Assembly (NCBI GenBank): GCA_020650975.1 | Contig: JAIPMN010021667.1 | Coordinates: 1-27,200 of the forward strand | Direction of reading: 5' to 3' | DNA: 27,200 bases | Source: Apostichopus californicus | Taxonomy: Eukaryota; Echinodermata; Holothuroidea; Aspidochirotida; Stichopodidae | Shown here: one piece after another, positions 9,601-21,600 of the stretch | How positions within the stretch are numbered: the first letter of the stretch is position 1 | Layout of the letters: every line of letters starts with the position of its first letter | Notes under the pieces: generated by a model | What the model was told of the DNA's origin: nothing | Seen by the model: only the letters and a program-made list of their open reading frames with translations | Databases searched by the model: none | Made by a program: the position numbers and the translations under genes

Positions 9601-12600
9601 GCTAATAATATCTCATCCTTTGATGACTGAATGTACATATGCATGAAACTTTTTGCACTCTCACTTTTAGAAGGTGGGATATGTTATCCTGCATAAACTA
9701 CTACCCTCTTTGCAACATTAACATCAAACTGCATGCACAGACTAACATGGAAGGCAGTGTTAGACAGAACTGATTGTGTGCTAGGGTGTTTAACAAACAT
9801 GGGACACAAGAAGATAGACATACAAGATAGTGTTGTTGAACATTACATGCTGAAGGGGGGGGGGGGGATTGAAAACCCACCCCTGTATTTTTTCCATGTT
9901 ATCACGGATATTCTTGAAAGTAGGTAGGTTCGATTCCTACCCCAAGCAGACTTTATGAGTTCCAAATCTGGTGAGCAAGGGCAGATTGATTGGTGGCCCG
10001 CTGGCAAGAATATCTGTTGATTTAATTAGGAATCTTTTATAACCCAAAACTACAATGTCAATATTCTCACAGGTGGTTAACAGATCCAAATTATTTTGAT
10101 ATCTTAATAATGATAAAAATGAGTACCACCATGCTTTTCAAAATGTGCAGAGTAATTTTCAATATATTTTCATAAGCCTGTTTGCATACAATGCGTACAT
10201 TACATATGAAACAGATGTACTTATTTATCAATGACAATTTTGTATTAATTGAATTTAAGAAAGAACCACCTTATCAAAAATTTTCTTTTCAAATGACATA
10301 ATGATCCATTCATTTCTGTAACACTGATGGTTGATCGGTGAAACAAATAAAAAAAAATTATATTTTTTATAAATAGTTTGACAGAAACTAGAGAACAATA
10401 ACAAATTTTTGCAACGCATTTTGTTCTCTAGGTTTCCACTGCAAGATACAAATCTTTTGAGTAAGTGGCTGCACCAGGTTAAGAGGAAAGACTGGAAACC
10501 GAACAAGTATAGTTTTTTGTGTGGTGAGCATTTTACTCCTAATTGCTATGTCAGTGGTCCAGAGACTAAACGAAGAAAACTCAAAAAGGATGCTATGCCA
10601 ACAATTTTTAAATTCCCAGAACATATGAAACAGAGAGAATCGATGCCAAGGAACCCCCCCAGAAAGAGAGTCTTCGAAGATACTCTAAACCCTACCATTA
10701 ACCAGGATTTCACTGATCCCCAATGCTTAAGTAACAAGAAACAAAAAACAATGCATGACATTCTACTAGAAAATGAGAATTTGAAAAAGAAAATAAAGGT
10801 TCTCCAACAAAAAGTCAGAAGGAAGAATAAGAAAATTCAAACAATGAATGACTTATTAAAAGAGCTACAAGATGGTGAATACATAACATCAGAGGTTTAT
10901 GAATGGCTCCAACACAATTTCAGTGGCATCAAGCTGGACATATTAAAAAACGAAATTGATAATTGCAACAAACGTCCACATGCTTTGCGGTACTCTGAGG
11001 CACTCAAGCAATTTGCACTGACACTGCACTTTTATTCCCCTAAGGCCTATAATTTCACCAGGAAGGTACTTAATTTACCAAATCCCTCATCACTGCAACA
11101 ATGGAGATCATCAGTTGACTGCCAACCGGGATTTATGAGAGAGGCACTTTTGCACTTGCAAAAACAAAGAGAGAAGGATGACTACATGGCAGATTGTACT
11201 CTAATGGTAGATGCCATGTCTCTAAGAAAACAAACAGAGTGGAACCATGTCAAGCAAAAATAATTGCAGAGGCAGATGAGGAACTTGCAACAGAATGTCT
11301 TGTGTTTATGGCTGTAGGGACTTGCCGTCACTGGAAGCATGTTGTGGGTTACTTCTTTATTAACAAACTGTCAGCTCAAAATCAAGCACAGTTGATTAAA
11401 CAATGTATTGGAATTCTTACTGACCATGGCATGAGAGTTCATGGTGTCACATTTGATGGCTGCTACACCAATCAATCCACAGCAAAGATTCTTGGAGCTA
11501 AACTTACATTCCCCGATTGGCAGTCTAGCTTTCCTCATCCTACACTCCCAAATGAAAATGTGCACATTATGTTTGATGCATGTCACATGCTTAAATTGAT
11601 GAGAAATACATTTGCAAATATGAAAATCATTCAGTTTACAAATGAGCATGGAGAAGATAAGAAAGCTGAGTGGAGATTCATTGAAGAACTAGTTCAGATT
11701 CAGGAAAAGGACACATTGTTCTTAGCAAACAAACTAACAGCAAAGCACATCCAATGGAGAAAACACAAAATGAATGTTAGCTTGGCTGCACAGACATTGA
11801 GTTCCTCTGTTGCAGACGCCATTGACTTTCTGCGAGAAGATATGAACATCCCATCATTTGATTGTAGTCAAGGGACTACTGAATTCATTCGAATCATTGA
11901 TAAACTATTTGATAAACTTAACTCCAGGATACCATCATTAAAAGGTGTAAAGGCCCCTTTGAGGAAACATTCCATGGCAGAATGGACTGACTGGTTTAGT
12001 AGCTGCTGCAAAGTTCTTGAAAGTATCAAGGATGTTAGTGGATGCCCTCTTCATTCCACAAGAAAGAAAACAACAGTGGTTGGATTCATCATTACTATCC
12101 TGTCAACTCAAAGTATCAGCACGACTTTGCTAACCAGGCCTACAAACCAACTTCATTACATTTTAACACACAAATTTTCACAAGATCACTTAGAAATTCT
12201 TTTCAATAAAGTTAGGCAACGTGGTGGATGGAACAATAATCCTACAACACGACAATTTTCTTGGTCGTTGAGAAGTATTTTAATAAAAAATTTGATTTCA
12301 CCAAGTTCTTCTGGAAACTGTTTGATGTTTGATAGCCTTCAAGAATCCATTTTTCAACTGAAGACTAGCAGGAGACGAGCACCACTTCAAAGAAATAGCA
12401 CTTTACCTACACCACCCGATAACGGAACATTACTGAGTCTTCAGTTCATGAAACATCCAACTGATATGCAAGAAAACTGCCTCTACTACATTGCTGGTTA
12501 TGTCTCTAGAAGAATTACACATTGAATGCATTGATTGTGTAAAATCATTATTTGAACCCATTTCTGAGATTGCTAAAGATCATCCATATTCAGCTGTAAA

Positions 12601-15600
12601 TGTGCAAAGGTGTTCACTGTTGCTAAGACGCAAGGACAGAGGAGGATTAAAAGTGCCATCATCAAGCGTTTTTAAAGTTGTCCAATTTGCTGATTTGTTG
12701 TTCAGGTACAGTAGAAACATACATTTCTTCATCACAGTTATTTCACTTCTAGTTCTAAAATGACTTGCTTATGGAAGATCATTCTACTTTCCAGATCCCA
12801 TCCAGCTCTTTCAATCTTTGATTCCCAAAATAGCTTCAGTCCACAGTAGGCTCCAAAAAGTTCTTCTCAAAATATTTGAGTTTGTCCATGTAAATGTTCC
12901 CAGTGCAATTCAGAGTTCCTCAGTATCATTTTTATTCTATGGTATATAGTCTGTTTTTAATGTTCACAGGCGACTAGTTTCTGGAGAAAAAACAGAAAAT
13001 CTCAAAATTAGCAAGAAGAACAACTTGATGAATCTCATTACGACACAAGCTGTGGGTCATCTCCTTCCAAGAAATATATTGTTTCCAGAGTTACTTGCTG
13101 AACACCATCTGCACAGATATCACCTGATTAAGAAGATTGTGGAGACATTTTCAACCTTACGATTATTCCACTATGGAAAGCTCTTTACGATGAGGAGAGC
13201 ATTCTCCAACAAAGCATCAAGGCGCCATGAGCTAAACAAATTAATTTTATTCTTACACCAATAGCTAAGTCTACTTTGTCACCAGTAATCTATCTACAAA
13301 AGTACAAGGTAGGAACTCTACATACTTTTATATGATTTCTTTTGGTCAGAAATGTTTCAAATCTTCTTGTACATCATCATATTGCAGTAAGGAATGAAAT
13401 TCAAGCCTTGATACTTGATCAAGTTATTTCTAAAAACGAATTGTAATTACCTTTCTGGTTACAGTACTGTTATACACTACTGCACTAAGAATACATTAAG
13501 TACTGACAAAATAGGCCTTGTCTTTAATATTAATACACATTACGCAAGCAACTATTAATAGCCATAAGACACTGACTAAGTGTTAAGTTGGAATCGGCCT
13601 AATGTTTGTCTACCTGAATACTCACTTGGCTAATACTAGTAGTACTGTAATCTAGGATGTGGATTTAGGAGCTTGGCCTAGGCCTATAAATGTCAATGAT
13701 ATTGCTGCGTTAGTGCTAGGCCTAACGTTACTGCATTGCAACTTCGATTTGTCGCTCCATTTGCTCAAGTCATTACAGGCGACAAGAAAGTTTTCAAAGT
13801 TGGTTCTTTAGTCAGAAGTAAAGAACTTACCACTCTGGTCGTCATAGCTTGTCTCTGTTGTGAAAAGTACAAATACTCTTTCGAAAAAACGGGTATAAAA
13901 AATTTCAATTTCCGAGTAGAATACACACTGTATGTACGGAGACGTACAGATGATCTTGCTTTTTGCCGTACACAGAAAGCGCCCTCGCTATTTTCCAGGC
14001 TTCACTGCTATAACACACGGCAATACACTGTGTCAGCGTTCTGTCCTAATCAATTTCTATGGTCTCAGCTCACTGTGAATGTATACACAAATTGATCAAT
14101 TCCCTAGCTGAGTACATGAATATTCAATTTGCCTCAACCAATCTCTCTATGTTATCACAGTATGGCATATCTGTATATCTGGAGGGAACATGCATTTCCA
14201 TGTACCAAAGGAATGCACATCCCCTGCATAGTCTTCCTATACACACAGAAACACAAATGGAGATTTTGCAAAGGAAGTTGGTGAGTAATATGTGCCAATC
14301 TGACTGGTGTATCTGATAAAGGTACATTTACCGCTCAAATTTTCTGTGAAAATCAGGCAATTTGTGGTGGACTCAAACTTTCGCTGCTGGGCCGACAGAA
14401 GAGAAAAGAAGTATTATTCAGGGGGCAGTGGACATCATGCATAATGCAAATATATGCATTTTGCATAAAGGGTAGATTATTAGCTTAATGAGTTGAACTA
14501 AAAAACATGGGGAAGTGACTGACAATTAGCCTCTGGTTAATCCGCACACAAAGCTGTGAACCGATCAATCCAGATGGATCGAATGTCTCTGAGAATCTGA
14601 ATCATTTAGTAAACCTAACATGTGACATTGCAATCAAAGGTCATTTTACATCACAATCCGTAAACGTAAGAAAAAAAAGCATCCCAGCATCTCTGTCATT
14701 TACGTTATAACGATGGGAAAAGTGTAAGAATTTGTCGTGAAGGTTTTTACTTACACGGTCGGCGAGCCCCATCGTACTTGTGCCGTTAGGACCACCGTAG
14801 GGAACTTTACCGAGGATTCGATAGATGTGACCGACTCTTGAGCAGGGAACCCACAATAACGAGCCACCACACATCCAAATCTGTCGAGATAAACAAACAG
14901 TTGAATGCATACATTGTTCTGGAAGGATGACTTTACACAAACGATTATTTGGATATGCAAATTAAAAGTGGATCACTCCTTTATGAGGGCATACCAGATA
15001 CCTCTCAATACCATTGGAGTCTTTGAGACTCGTAGACCCTTAAAACATTTCTGAGACTCATCTATCAAAGTGGCTAATTTTATCACAAACAGAGGTAAAG
15101 GTCCAGAGTGTTGCCTCCAAAAATGCTAGAAGGTGAGATAATGGTCAGCCGTGCTCACATTTGAAAGAGTATTTTACTGGCCCTGTAAAAGCAGTTATCC
15201 ACACTGAGATATTTTAATTGTATAATATTTTATATAATATTTTATGTATAATATTTTATGTATAATATTCTATGTATAATATTATAATTGTAATAACCTT
15301 CAATAACTGAGACTGAATGTGAGGATCAGCGATTCTAGGACGGTACAATTGTAAACAACTAGCCAATTTTTTTCGCATTCTCCAAATTTGAGGCCTATAC
15401 TAACGACCTTTTAAGGCTTACTCCTAAAAAGTGACATACAAAGTACATAACAATACATTAACGACACCTGCAACAATTAAAAACAATTAATTGGCATACT
15501 TGTCATCGGTAAAGTAGTGATAAGTCAAACCAAAACATTTTTTTCTTCTTTTCAATGATTTATAGAAATCAAATTAATGATTCTACAGCAAAATAAACAG

Positions 15601-18600
15601 TTGAAAAGGTAAAGTTGTATTTGGATCCTGATCAAACATAGGCTTGTCCATACTAAACTTTAATGGGTAAACATTGCAATTTATGTTAATTATTTATTTC
15701 ATGGAGTTTATATCATTTACTCAGAAAAATCAATTACCATTTCCGTGAAGTGTTTAATAATGATAACGATAGTTAATCAAATGAGATTTGCAATAGTTTA
15801 CAGAGATTTATTAAAACACACTTGATAAAAACCACCTGCATAGAACAGTGAATGGGTGACTGTCTTCTCATACGTGGGACACTTCTAGTGTTTCAATGAG
15901 CTGAGTGGTGTTTGAAAGTAAGAGTGTGCTTGAAGCGTGTCACACGGGCAAAATTTTACCCTCCGATTCTGGTCCGTCCGAGGAAGCTTGTACCAAACTC
16001 TGAGAAGCATCTTAGAGACTTCTGACTGGGTACATTTGGAAGGAAGAGTGACCCTAGAGAGGATCATTGGGGGGCTCAATGTTCAAAGGTCTTGTGTATA
16101 AAGTGTTAACACATTTTGGCATTTGTGTTACAATTTTGGTCAATTTTTGTAGCAATTCGCATCTGCTATACTAGTTGAAGCATCCCCAGTAATTGGTTCT
16201 TATTCCAAACAATCAAAACCTTTGTAACGGTCATATTTATCCTTTACTACCGACAAGTGAGCTCCCCAGCATGACGAAGATGATGGTCCTAGGCCAACAA
16301 CACAACTCCAGTGAGGAGTTTCGGTCTAAGTTAGGGGGAAAAAACCACCAAACTACTGTCCTACAAAAGACCTGTGGCCTAGCCTCGATTCAGAGAGGAT
16401 CAACACTGCAGCTAGTGATGTGCCTAGATCAAACCCCATAAGCAGGAATCTAGCCAAGGAGCCTAACACACATATGCTCCAAACCTAATTCTAGGCCACA
16501 CCTGAACTACAGGGTACAAAAAAAACCCAAACACTGTTGTCCAGTAGAACCTGGTGCAAGCGGCCTAATAAAGGGATATCTAAGAGCCTAGGCCGAGAGA
16601 GCCTACCAGCGAATGGTGGGGGCTTAGCGACAGTGCCACAACGGGTAACATGGTCAAAGCAGGCAATGCCTAACACATTGGCGTCGCGCAACCGGTATCT
16701 GTACTGAATGCTTTACAAAGGATATGATGAACCAAACAAAATGTGAGGGAGAGCAAAAACATGGGAAAATACATTAAAAACAAAAGGATTCTTTATCAGT
16801 GCTTTTTAGTAGTGACTGGGAAAAGATGTTTCAGTATACGGAGATCCAAATCTAATCCAGAAACATTACAGCAAATTTTGCTAATGAAATGCTTTGTGTT
16901 CTTCCTAAATGGTAGTTTCAGAAGAAGGTGTAAGTGGGCAGTGCCCAGGAAGCGGGGGCGCAGTGCTAAAACGTTCCAATGTGTAGTTAGATAGATGGGA
17001 AAGTACAGATGTGGAGTGGGAGACAGGTAAGAGAGAAGCGAAGTAACTCATAATCTTGCTTTGCATGAAACCGGCTAGTTAAGGTTTTGTATTACTGTCC
17101 AGATTTGTGGACCAAAATTGACAGCTGTTTCCAAATACGTATTTGTTTTAACATGATTTTGAAGACCAGACCCCCAGATTAATGATTTTCAAACTTGTTA
17201 TATATTTACCTGATGTTTGTCATGCACTCAAAAGTTAAATGGTTTCCTGGGACCAGATGTCACTAAGTAATCACGCCTACACAAAGTGAACAAACATCGC
17301 TATGTTTGTTTAAACTGCGTGTGACTCTCTGCATGAGTTCAATTAATTATATATCTCTATCCAATAGTGCACAAGAGGACTGTACTAGAAACTTTTAAAG
17401 AAGCTATTTCACTGATAAAAAAAAAACCTATTGGTATTGATCTTGGTATGAAGATGACGCCCTCTCTGTAGTCTTGATCAACAGTGATCTCCTTCTGAAT
17501 AGTACTCGGAATGTTTGTTGAATGTTGAATGTTGAATGATGAAACTGCCGACCCTTTGCAAGAAAATGCAGACAGTAGTGAAACGTGATACCTTTTTATC
17601 TTTTATCTGGACCTGAGATCAGGGAGTTCCATAACAACTCCCTGCTGAGATGTCCATCGCTGCGATGTACACTGTGTTGTGGGTAATGAACACTAGTGTC
17701 TAATTACCGACGATAGCAAGATGTGTGTGTATTTTCTGGGATTGATGGTGGTGTCTAACACTTCTGTTACACCTCATTCGAAACTAGGTCAGATTACCGG
17801 CATGAGACGTTTCTTTGTGCGCGAGTCTTCACACCCTTTAAGTCTTTGACGGGGTGTAAATGGAACAGGATTTTAAATTAAGCAACACAGCATGAAATGT
17901 TATCACACAACCAACCTTGAAAGACAATTCAAAGTTTTCTCCTCCCCAGATCTCCAGTCCCTCGTCGTAAGCACCCAGTTCGAAGAAGAATTCTCGGCTC
18001 ATAGCGAAGAGTCCTCCGGCCATTGCAGGTGAACTGAAGCATGCCACGAAAAAACAAAAATGGAAAAACAAATTATGGAAAAGTAGTCACTGATATAACA
18101 GGAGAAACTTAAGTATGTCTCTGAAGAGAACGATGCAATTTACGAAGACGACTTTATATTGCAAAACTGACAGTACTTAATGACTAAAGGAGTGTTAAAG
18201 GTATATATGGTGGACCAGGGGGAGCATCCATTCTATGACTGCAGCCAACAGAAATACTGGATATTAGATAATATCATGTAAACACAATTGATCGAGTCAT
18301 CAATAAACTTACTCAAGTCTCATCAAATCTACTGAAAAATGTTCAAAAACTAAAGAAACATCATCATACAACAGTGCTCTTTAAGTTTGTATTGATAGAA
18401 TATTTACTGTCATTTACCATTAAAAACATTGATAGATGCATCTTTCACAAAATGTGACAAACAACTACGTTGACATGCTGCGCTTAAAACTACTGCAGCA
18501 GGGAAGGAATGGGGTACAGTGTACAATATCTTCAATAACAATGGGACAATTCAATACACCTTGACACTACATAGGGAAACCGACTTAGACCATTCGTACA

Positions 18601-21600
18601 CCACATTTCATAAACTACCACTGATATCTTTGGGTGAGCTCAAATGATCTCAACATCATACAATTTTCACAATATTTTCAATCCTCCAAATCTGACCACT
18701 AATCTGAAGCACTTGGAAAGTTCTTCTCACAGAAATTTTTTTTCAGTTCAAGAACTAATTTTTGACTAAACAAATTGTCTGTTACATTCTCTGGTCTTGA
18801 GACCTACTTATTATTTACTTCTTCGTATCGCTTTAAAATGAGACCAATTAACTGCCTATCCCACTTGGATGGCATGATTGAGGCATTTCGAAAGAATGAA
18901 TAAATTTGACAGAAAATTGACTTGCAAATGACTAAAATAAGTACTACAAAAATGTCAACCCTCATCTTCTCGCCCACAATTTTTCATAACATTCTGAATC
19001 GACGACGTCCTTTATCCATGTCTCTTTTCAAATTTCCGGGAGAAATTTTTACGATGACAAACAGACTGCCTCAAGGGCATATCTATGATTACCACTGAAT
19101 AAGTCATTGGTTTGGCCTATCAAATAAACTTCAAATATCGCTGAAGTGAGTTCAAGAAAAAAGAGCTTTCTTCTGAATGGAGTCTTTAATTATAACTTTG
19201 TGCTGCATACATGTATACAGCTAAACAAATGGGTGCCATATGAATCTTTGCTTGTTCTGTAGACAAAAACCAACCACAGAGGTAACCCCATTGCTCACTA
19301 AATAAGAAGCAAACACCAAATTCTCCAAGAGCCACTGTTCATAATAATAATAAATATAATAATAATAATAATACAGTTCTTATATAGCGCAACACACAAC
19401 AAAGTCTCGTTGCACTGTACACAAAATAAACATGTACACAAAGTATAATACACTACAACCGTGAAAACATATGAGTCTTGAGTACAAGTTATTAACATAT
19501 TGAGCACATTTGACATTTGCTCTGGTAGACTATTCCAAAGAAAAGCCGAAGCATATTGAAAGGAACGTTGGCCGTATGATTTTGTGGATACCGGGTGTGA
19601 TACCAGTAATGACTCTGTACTAGACCTTAGAGGGCACGCTGGAGTGTAGTTTTGCACAAGTATACATCAAGAACACCCACATCACAGTGAGAGTTGGAAC
19701 ATTTCACCGAGCAGCAGGGGTGTCCGACCAAGGTTTACCCTGAGGACATTCCTATGCAGCTATTGCAAAACCTTGACTGACACAGGAGATTTTAATTTTG
19801 ATTTGTTCTGGTTTTAGTTCCAGTGATTTGTTTACCAAAATTTGTCAAAAACTCAAGACTGACACAAAAAGCTTAATTCCAACAAAAGCTCCTGAATTCA
19901 AGTATAAACCTTGGCTGTGGAGGCCTCAAAAGCAGGCGTACAACGTGCACACTTTCGACGCATTAAACATTGATGTGTCCGTCCGGTTAAAAGAGACACC
20001 TGGTTGGACACCTACTGTACAATTAACTGGTAGTAGCATCCATGAAAAGTTTCCTACAAAGTAAGACTTGTGCGCAGAAAATTAGACACAAACTATGCCA
20101 AGTGAGATACTGTACAATTAGTGAGATATTTTGTTTTCACCGATAGGATGTTTAATACCTGTACGGTTCTGTCTCATGCAGTCTGCGTTTCTTTTCAAAG
20201 TCCGGCAATGGGAAATGTTTCCAAAAGAGACTCCAGTCGAACCCTCCCCTGGATAAAGCCCCGCTTCCTTGCGGATGCAACCCAAAATCCATGTTTCCGA
20301 TGACATCTACCAATGGACAAACCGCTGTCGTTCTGTAAAATAGATGGAGAAAGATAAAACAAAATATGAATCGAGTTCAACAGGGTTTAGGTTTACTTCA
20401 TGGTAGGTTAAGTAATGCTTCAGACAGCTGTTTCATGTTTAAAAACTGAAGTGATTCCCATTTTGGCTATATTCTACAATACAATGGTCTACTGCAACAA
20501 ACAATAATGTACAAAATTTTGTCCGTTTCAATGTTTGGCAAGCATATATGCTCATGAACTTTTTTTGACCAAAAATGCAAAATAGTTCAAAAGTTGATCT
20601 AAGTTACATATTATAGTCATGAATTCTTTGTTCATAGCCTCAAGTCAATGCCCACATCAAGGAATTTACATATTTTGTCAACTGTAAACCGGAGATAGAT
20701 TCAAACATTGGTTGGGTTTTCAAAGAATTGAGATTTTGAATATTTTACATATCATGTTAGCTGGCACACAGTACAGTAATTGTCATTCAGTATGTTAATT
20801 TGCACAGTCAGTATGTCAATTGTACAATGAAGCACCAGGCAAACACTTCATAAATTCAAAACCATCTGCTCAATTTTCCCAGGAATTGAGGATTAAGAAG
20901 AACACCGGTTATATTCTACAACTTTTTTAAACATCAAATATTGCTACTGATTACAAAAGTTGCCGTTTGTCATGTATTGACATACAAGGAACCCTCTGAG
21001 GGAACCTTTGAACAGCAATATTAATTTGATATATAATTCAATAAAAAGGTTAAATATCACACAATGTGTAAATTAATGTAATCTAAATTTATATCAAATA
21101 TAAACTGATGCAATTTACAATTCATGATAGATGATTATTAATATTGATAATGACAACATCATTTTATTCAATGAAGTTCTAAAAGCCTCGTCAGTCTCTC
21201 AACTACAGTAGTTTATAAGCGCCATTTTGCGTCATCTTTCAGGCATACCAACCGTCAATGAAAAATGGAATGCGACCTTCACCAATTTAACGTCCAAAGA
21301 CTGGCATCGTTTATTTTCAAAATGCCGTATAACACTGTCTCTGGGGCTAAAATTCAATACTTTCAGTTCAAATTTATTCATAGAATTGTTGCGACGAATA
21401 GGCTTCTTTCATTGATGGGTAAAAGTGATTCCGATATTTATACTTTAAAAATTGTAACATTGAAACTGAGAATATTGAGCACTTGTTTTGAAAATGTCCA
21501 ATTACTGCCTCTTTCATTTTAGATGTTGAAAATTTGTTTCTTAAGAAGCAGTTCTTTTTTTTTTAAAGCAGGATATCTTTTTTGGTTACAACAACCGGAA

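Larger units (their letters stand above)
8825..13264 (+). pseudogene. THAP9/P-element-type transposase, interrupted
   Basis: The parts are exon 1 at 8825-8895, exon 2 from 10432, then two frame breaks near 11258 and near 12515, an intron at 12706-12969 and the last exon at 12970-13264. In order it encodes an N-terminal THAP zinc finger (C5, C10, then CGEH), an AMPTIF box, a basic linker, a leucine-rich coiled coil, a P-element transposase helical region, an RNase H-like core and a C-terminal end typical of THAP9-like proteins. Candidate catalytic aspartates are in MVDAMSLRK (codon 11210-11212) and VTFDGCYTN (codon 11455-11457). The third acidic residue was not assigned. Both frame breaks fall inside conserved blocks, so this copy probably does not make full-length transposase, unless the assembly is wrong there or undetected splicing bridges them. 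Confidence 0.9.
8664..14061 (+). mobile_element. Full-length P-element-like (THAP9-type) DNA transposon
   Basis: A 5398-bp element bounded by CATAGAAATT at the left and its inverted copy AATTTCTATG at the right. The first 25 bp of both ends match at 22 positions. The insertion is flanked by the perfect 8-bp direct repeat GTCTCAGC. An 8-bp duplication and CA...TG termini are hallmarks of the P superfamily. A second inverted pair of 21 identical bases lies further in (8729-8749 and 13963-13983), in the place of the subterminal repeats of Drosophila P. Inside is a THAP-domain transposase gene on the plus strand. The element lies in the fourth visible GALNT7 intron, antisense to the host gene. 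Ends and duplication are intact, whereas the transposase reading frame is broken twice. Confidence 0.95.
6034..14754 (-). other. GALNT7 intron d-e, host of the transposon
   Basis: 8721-bp intron, donor GTAAGT and acceptor TTTATTTAG. It contains a candidate inverted-repeat element (6735-7062), a SINE (7990-8336), a short tandem array (8415-8560) and the P-like element (8664-14061). Without the P element and one duplication copy it would be about 3.3 kb. Confidence 0.85.
14881..17915 (-). other. GALNT7 intron c-d
   Basis: 3035-bp intron. Contains an AT-rich array (15205-15290), a GGCCTA-bearing GC-richer stretch at about 16190-16700 with no recognisable product, TTGAATG repeats near 17518-17540 and a 25-bp hairpin at 17620-17644. 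Confidence 0.8.

Noticed and set aside
11258..11268. Intron explaining the first transposase frame change
   Set aside because: An AG acceptor-like site exists, but I found no donor upstream that would restore the missing conserved strand.
16193..17000. Open frames in a GC-richer intronic patch
   Set aside because: Frames on both strands lack recognisable motifs; they seem to follow from local base composition and GGCCTA words.
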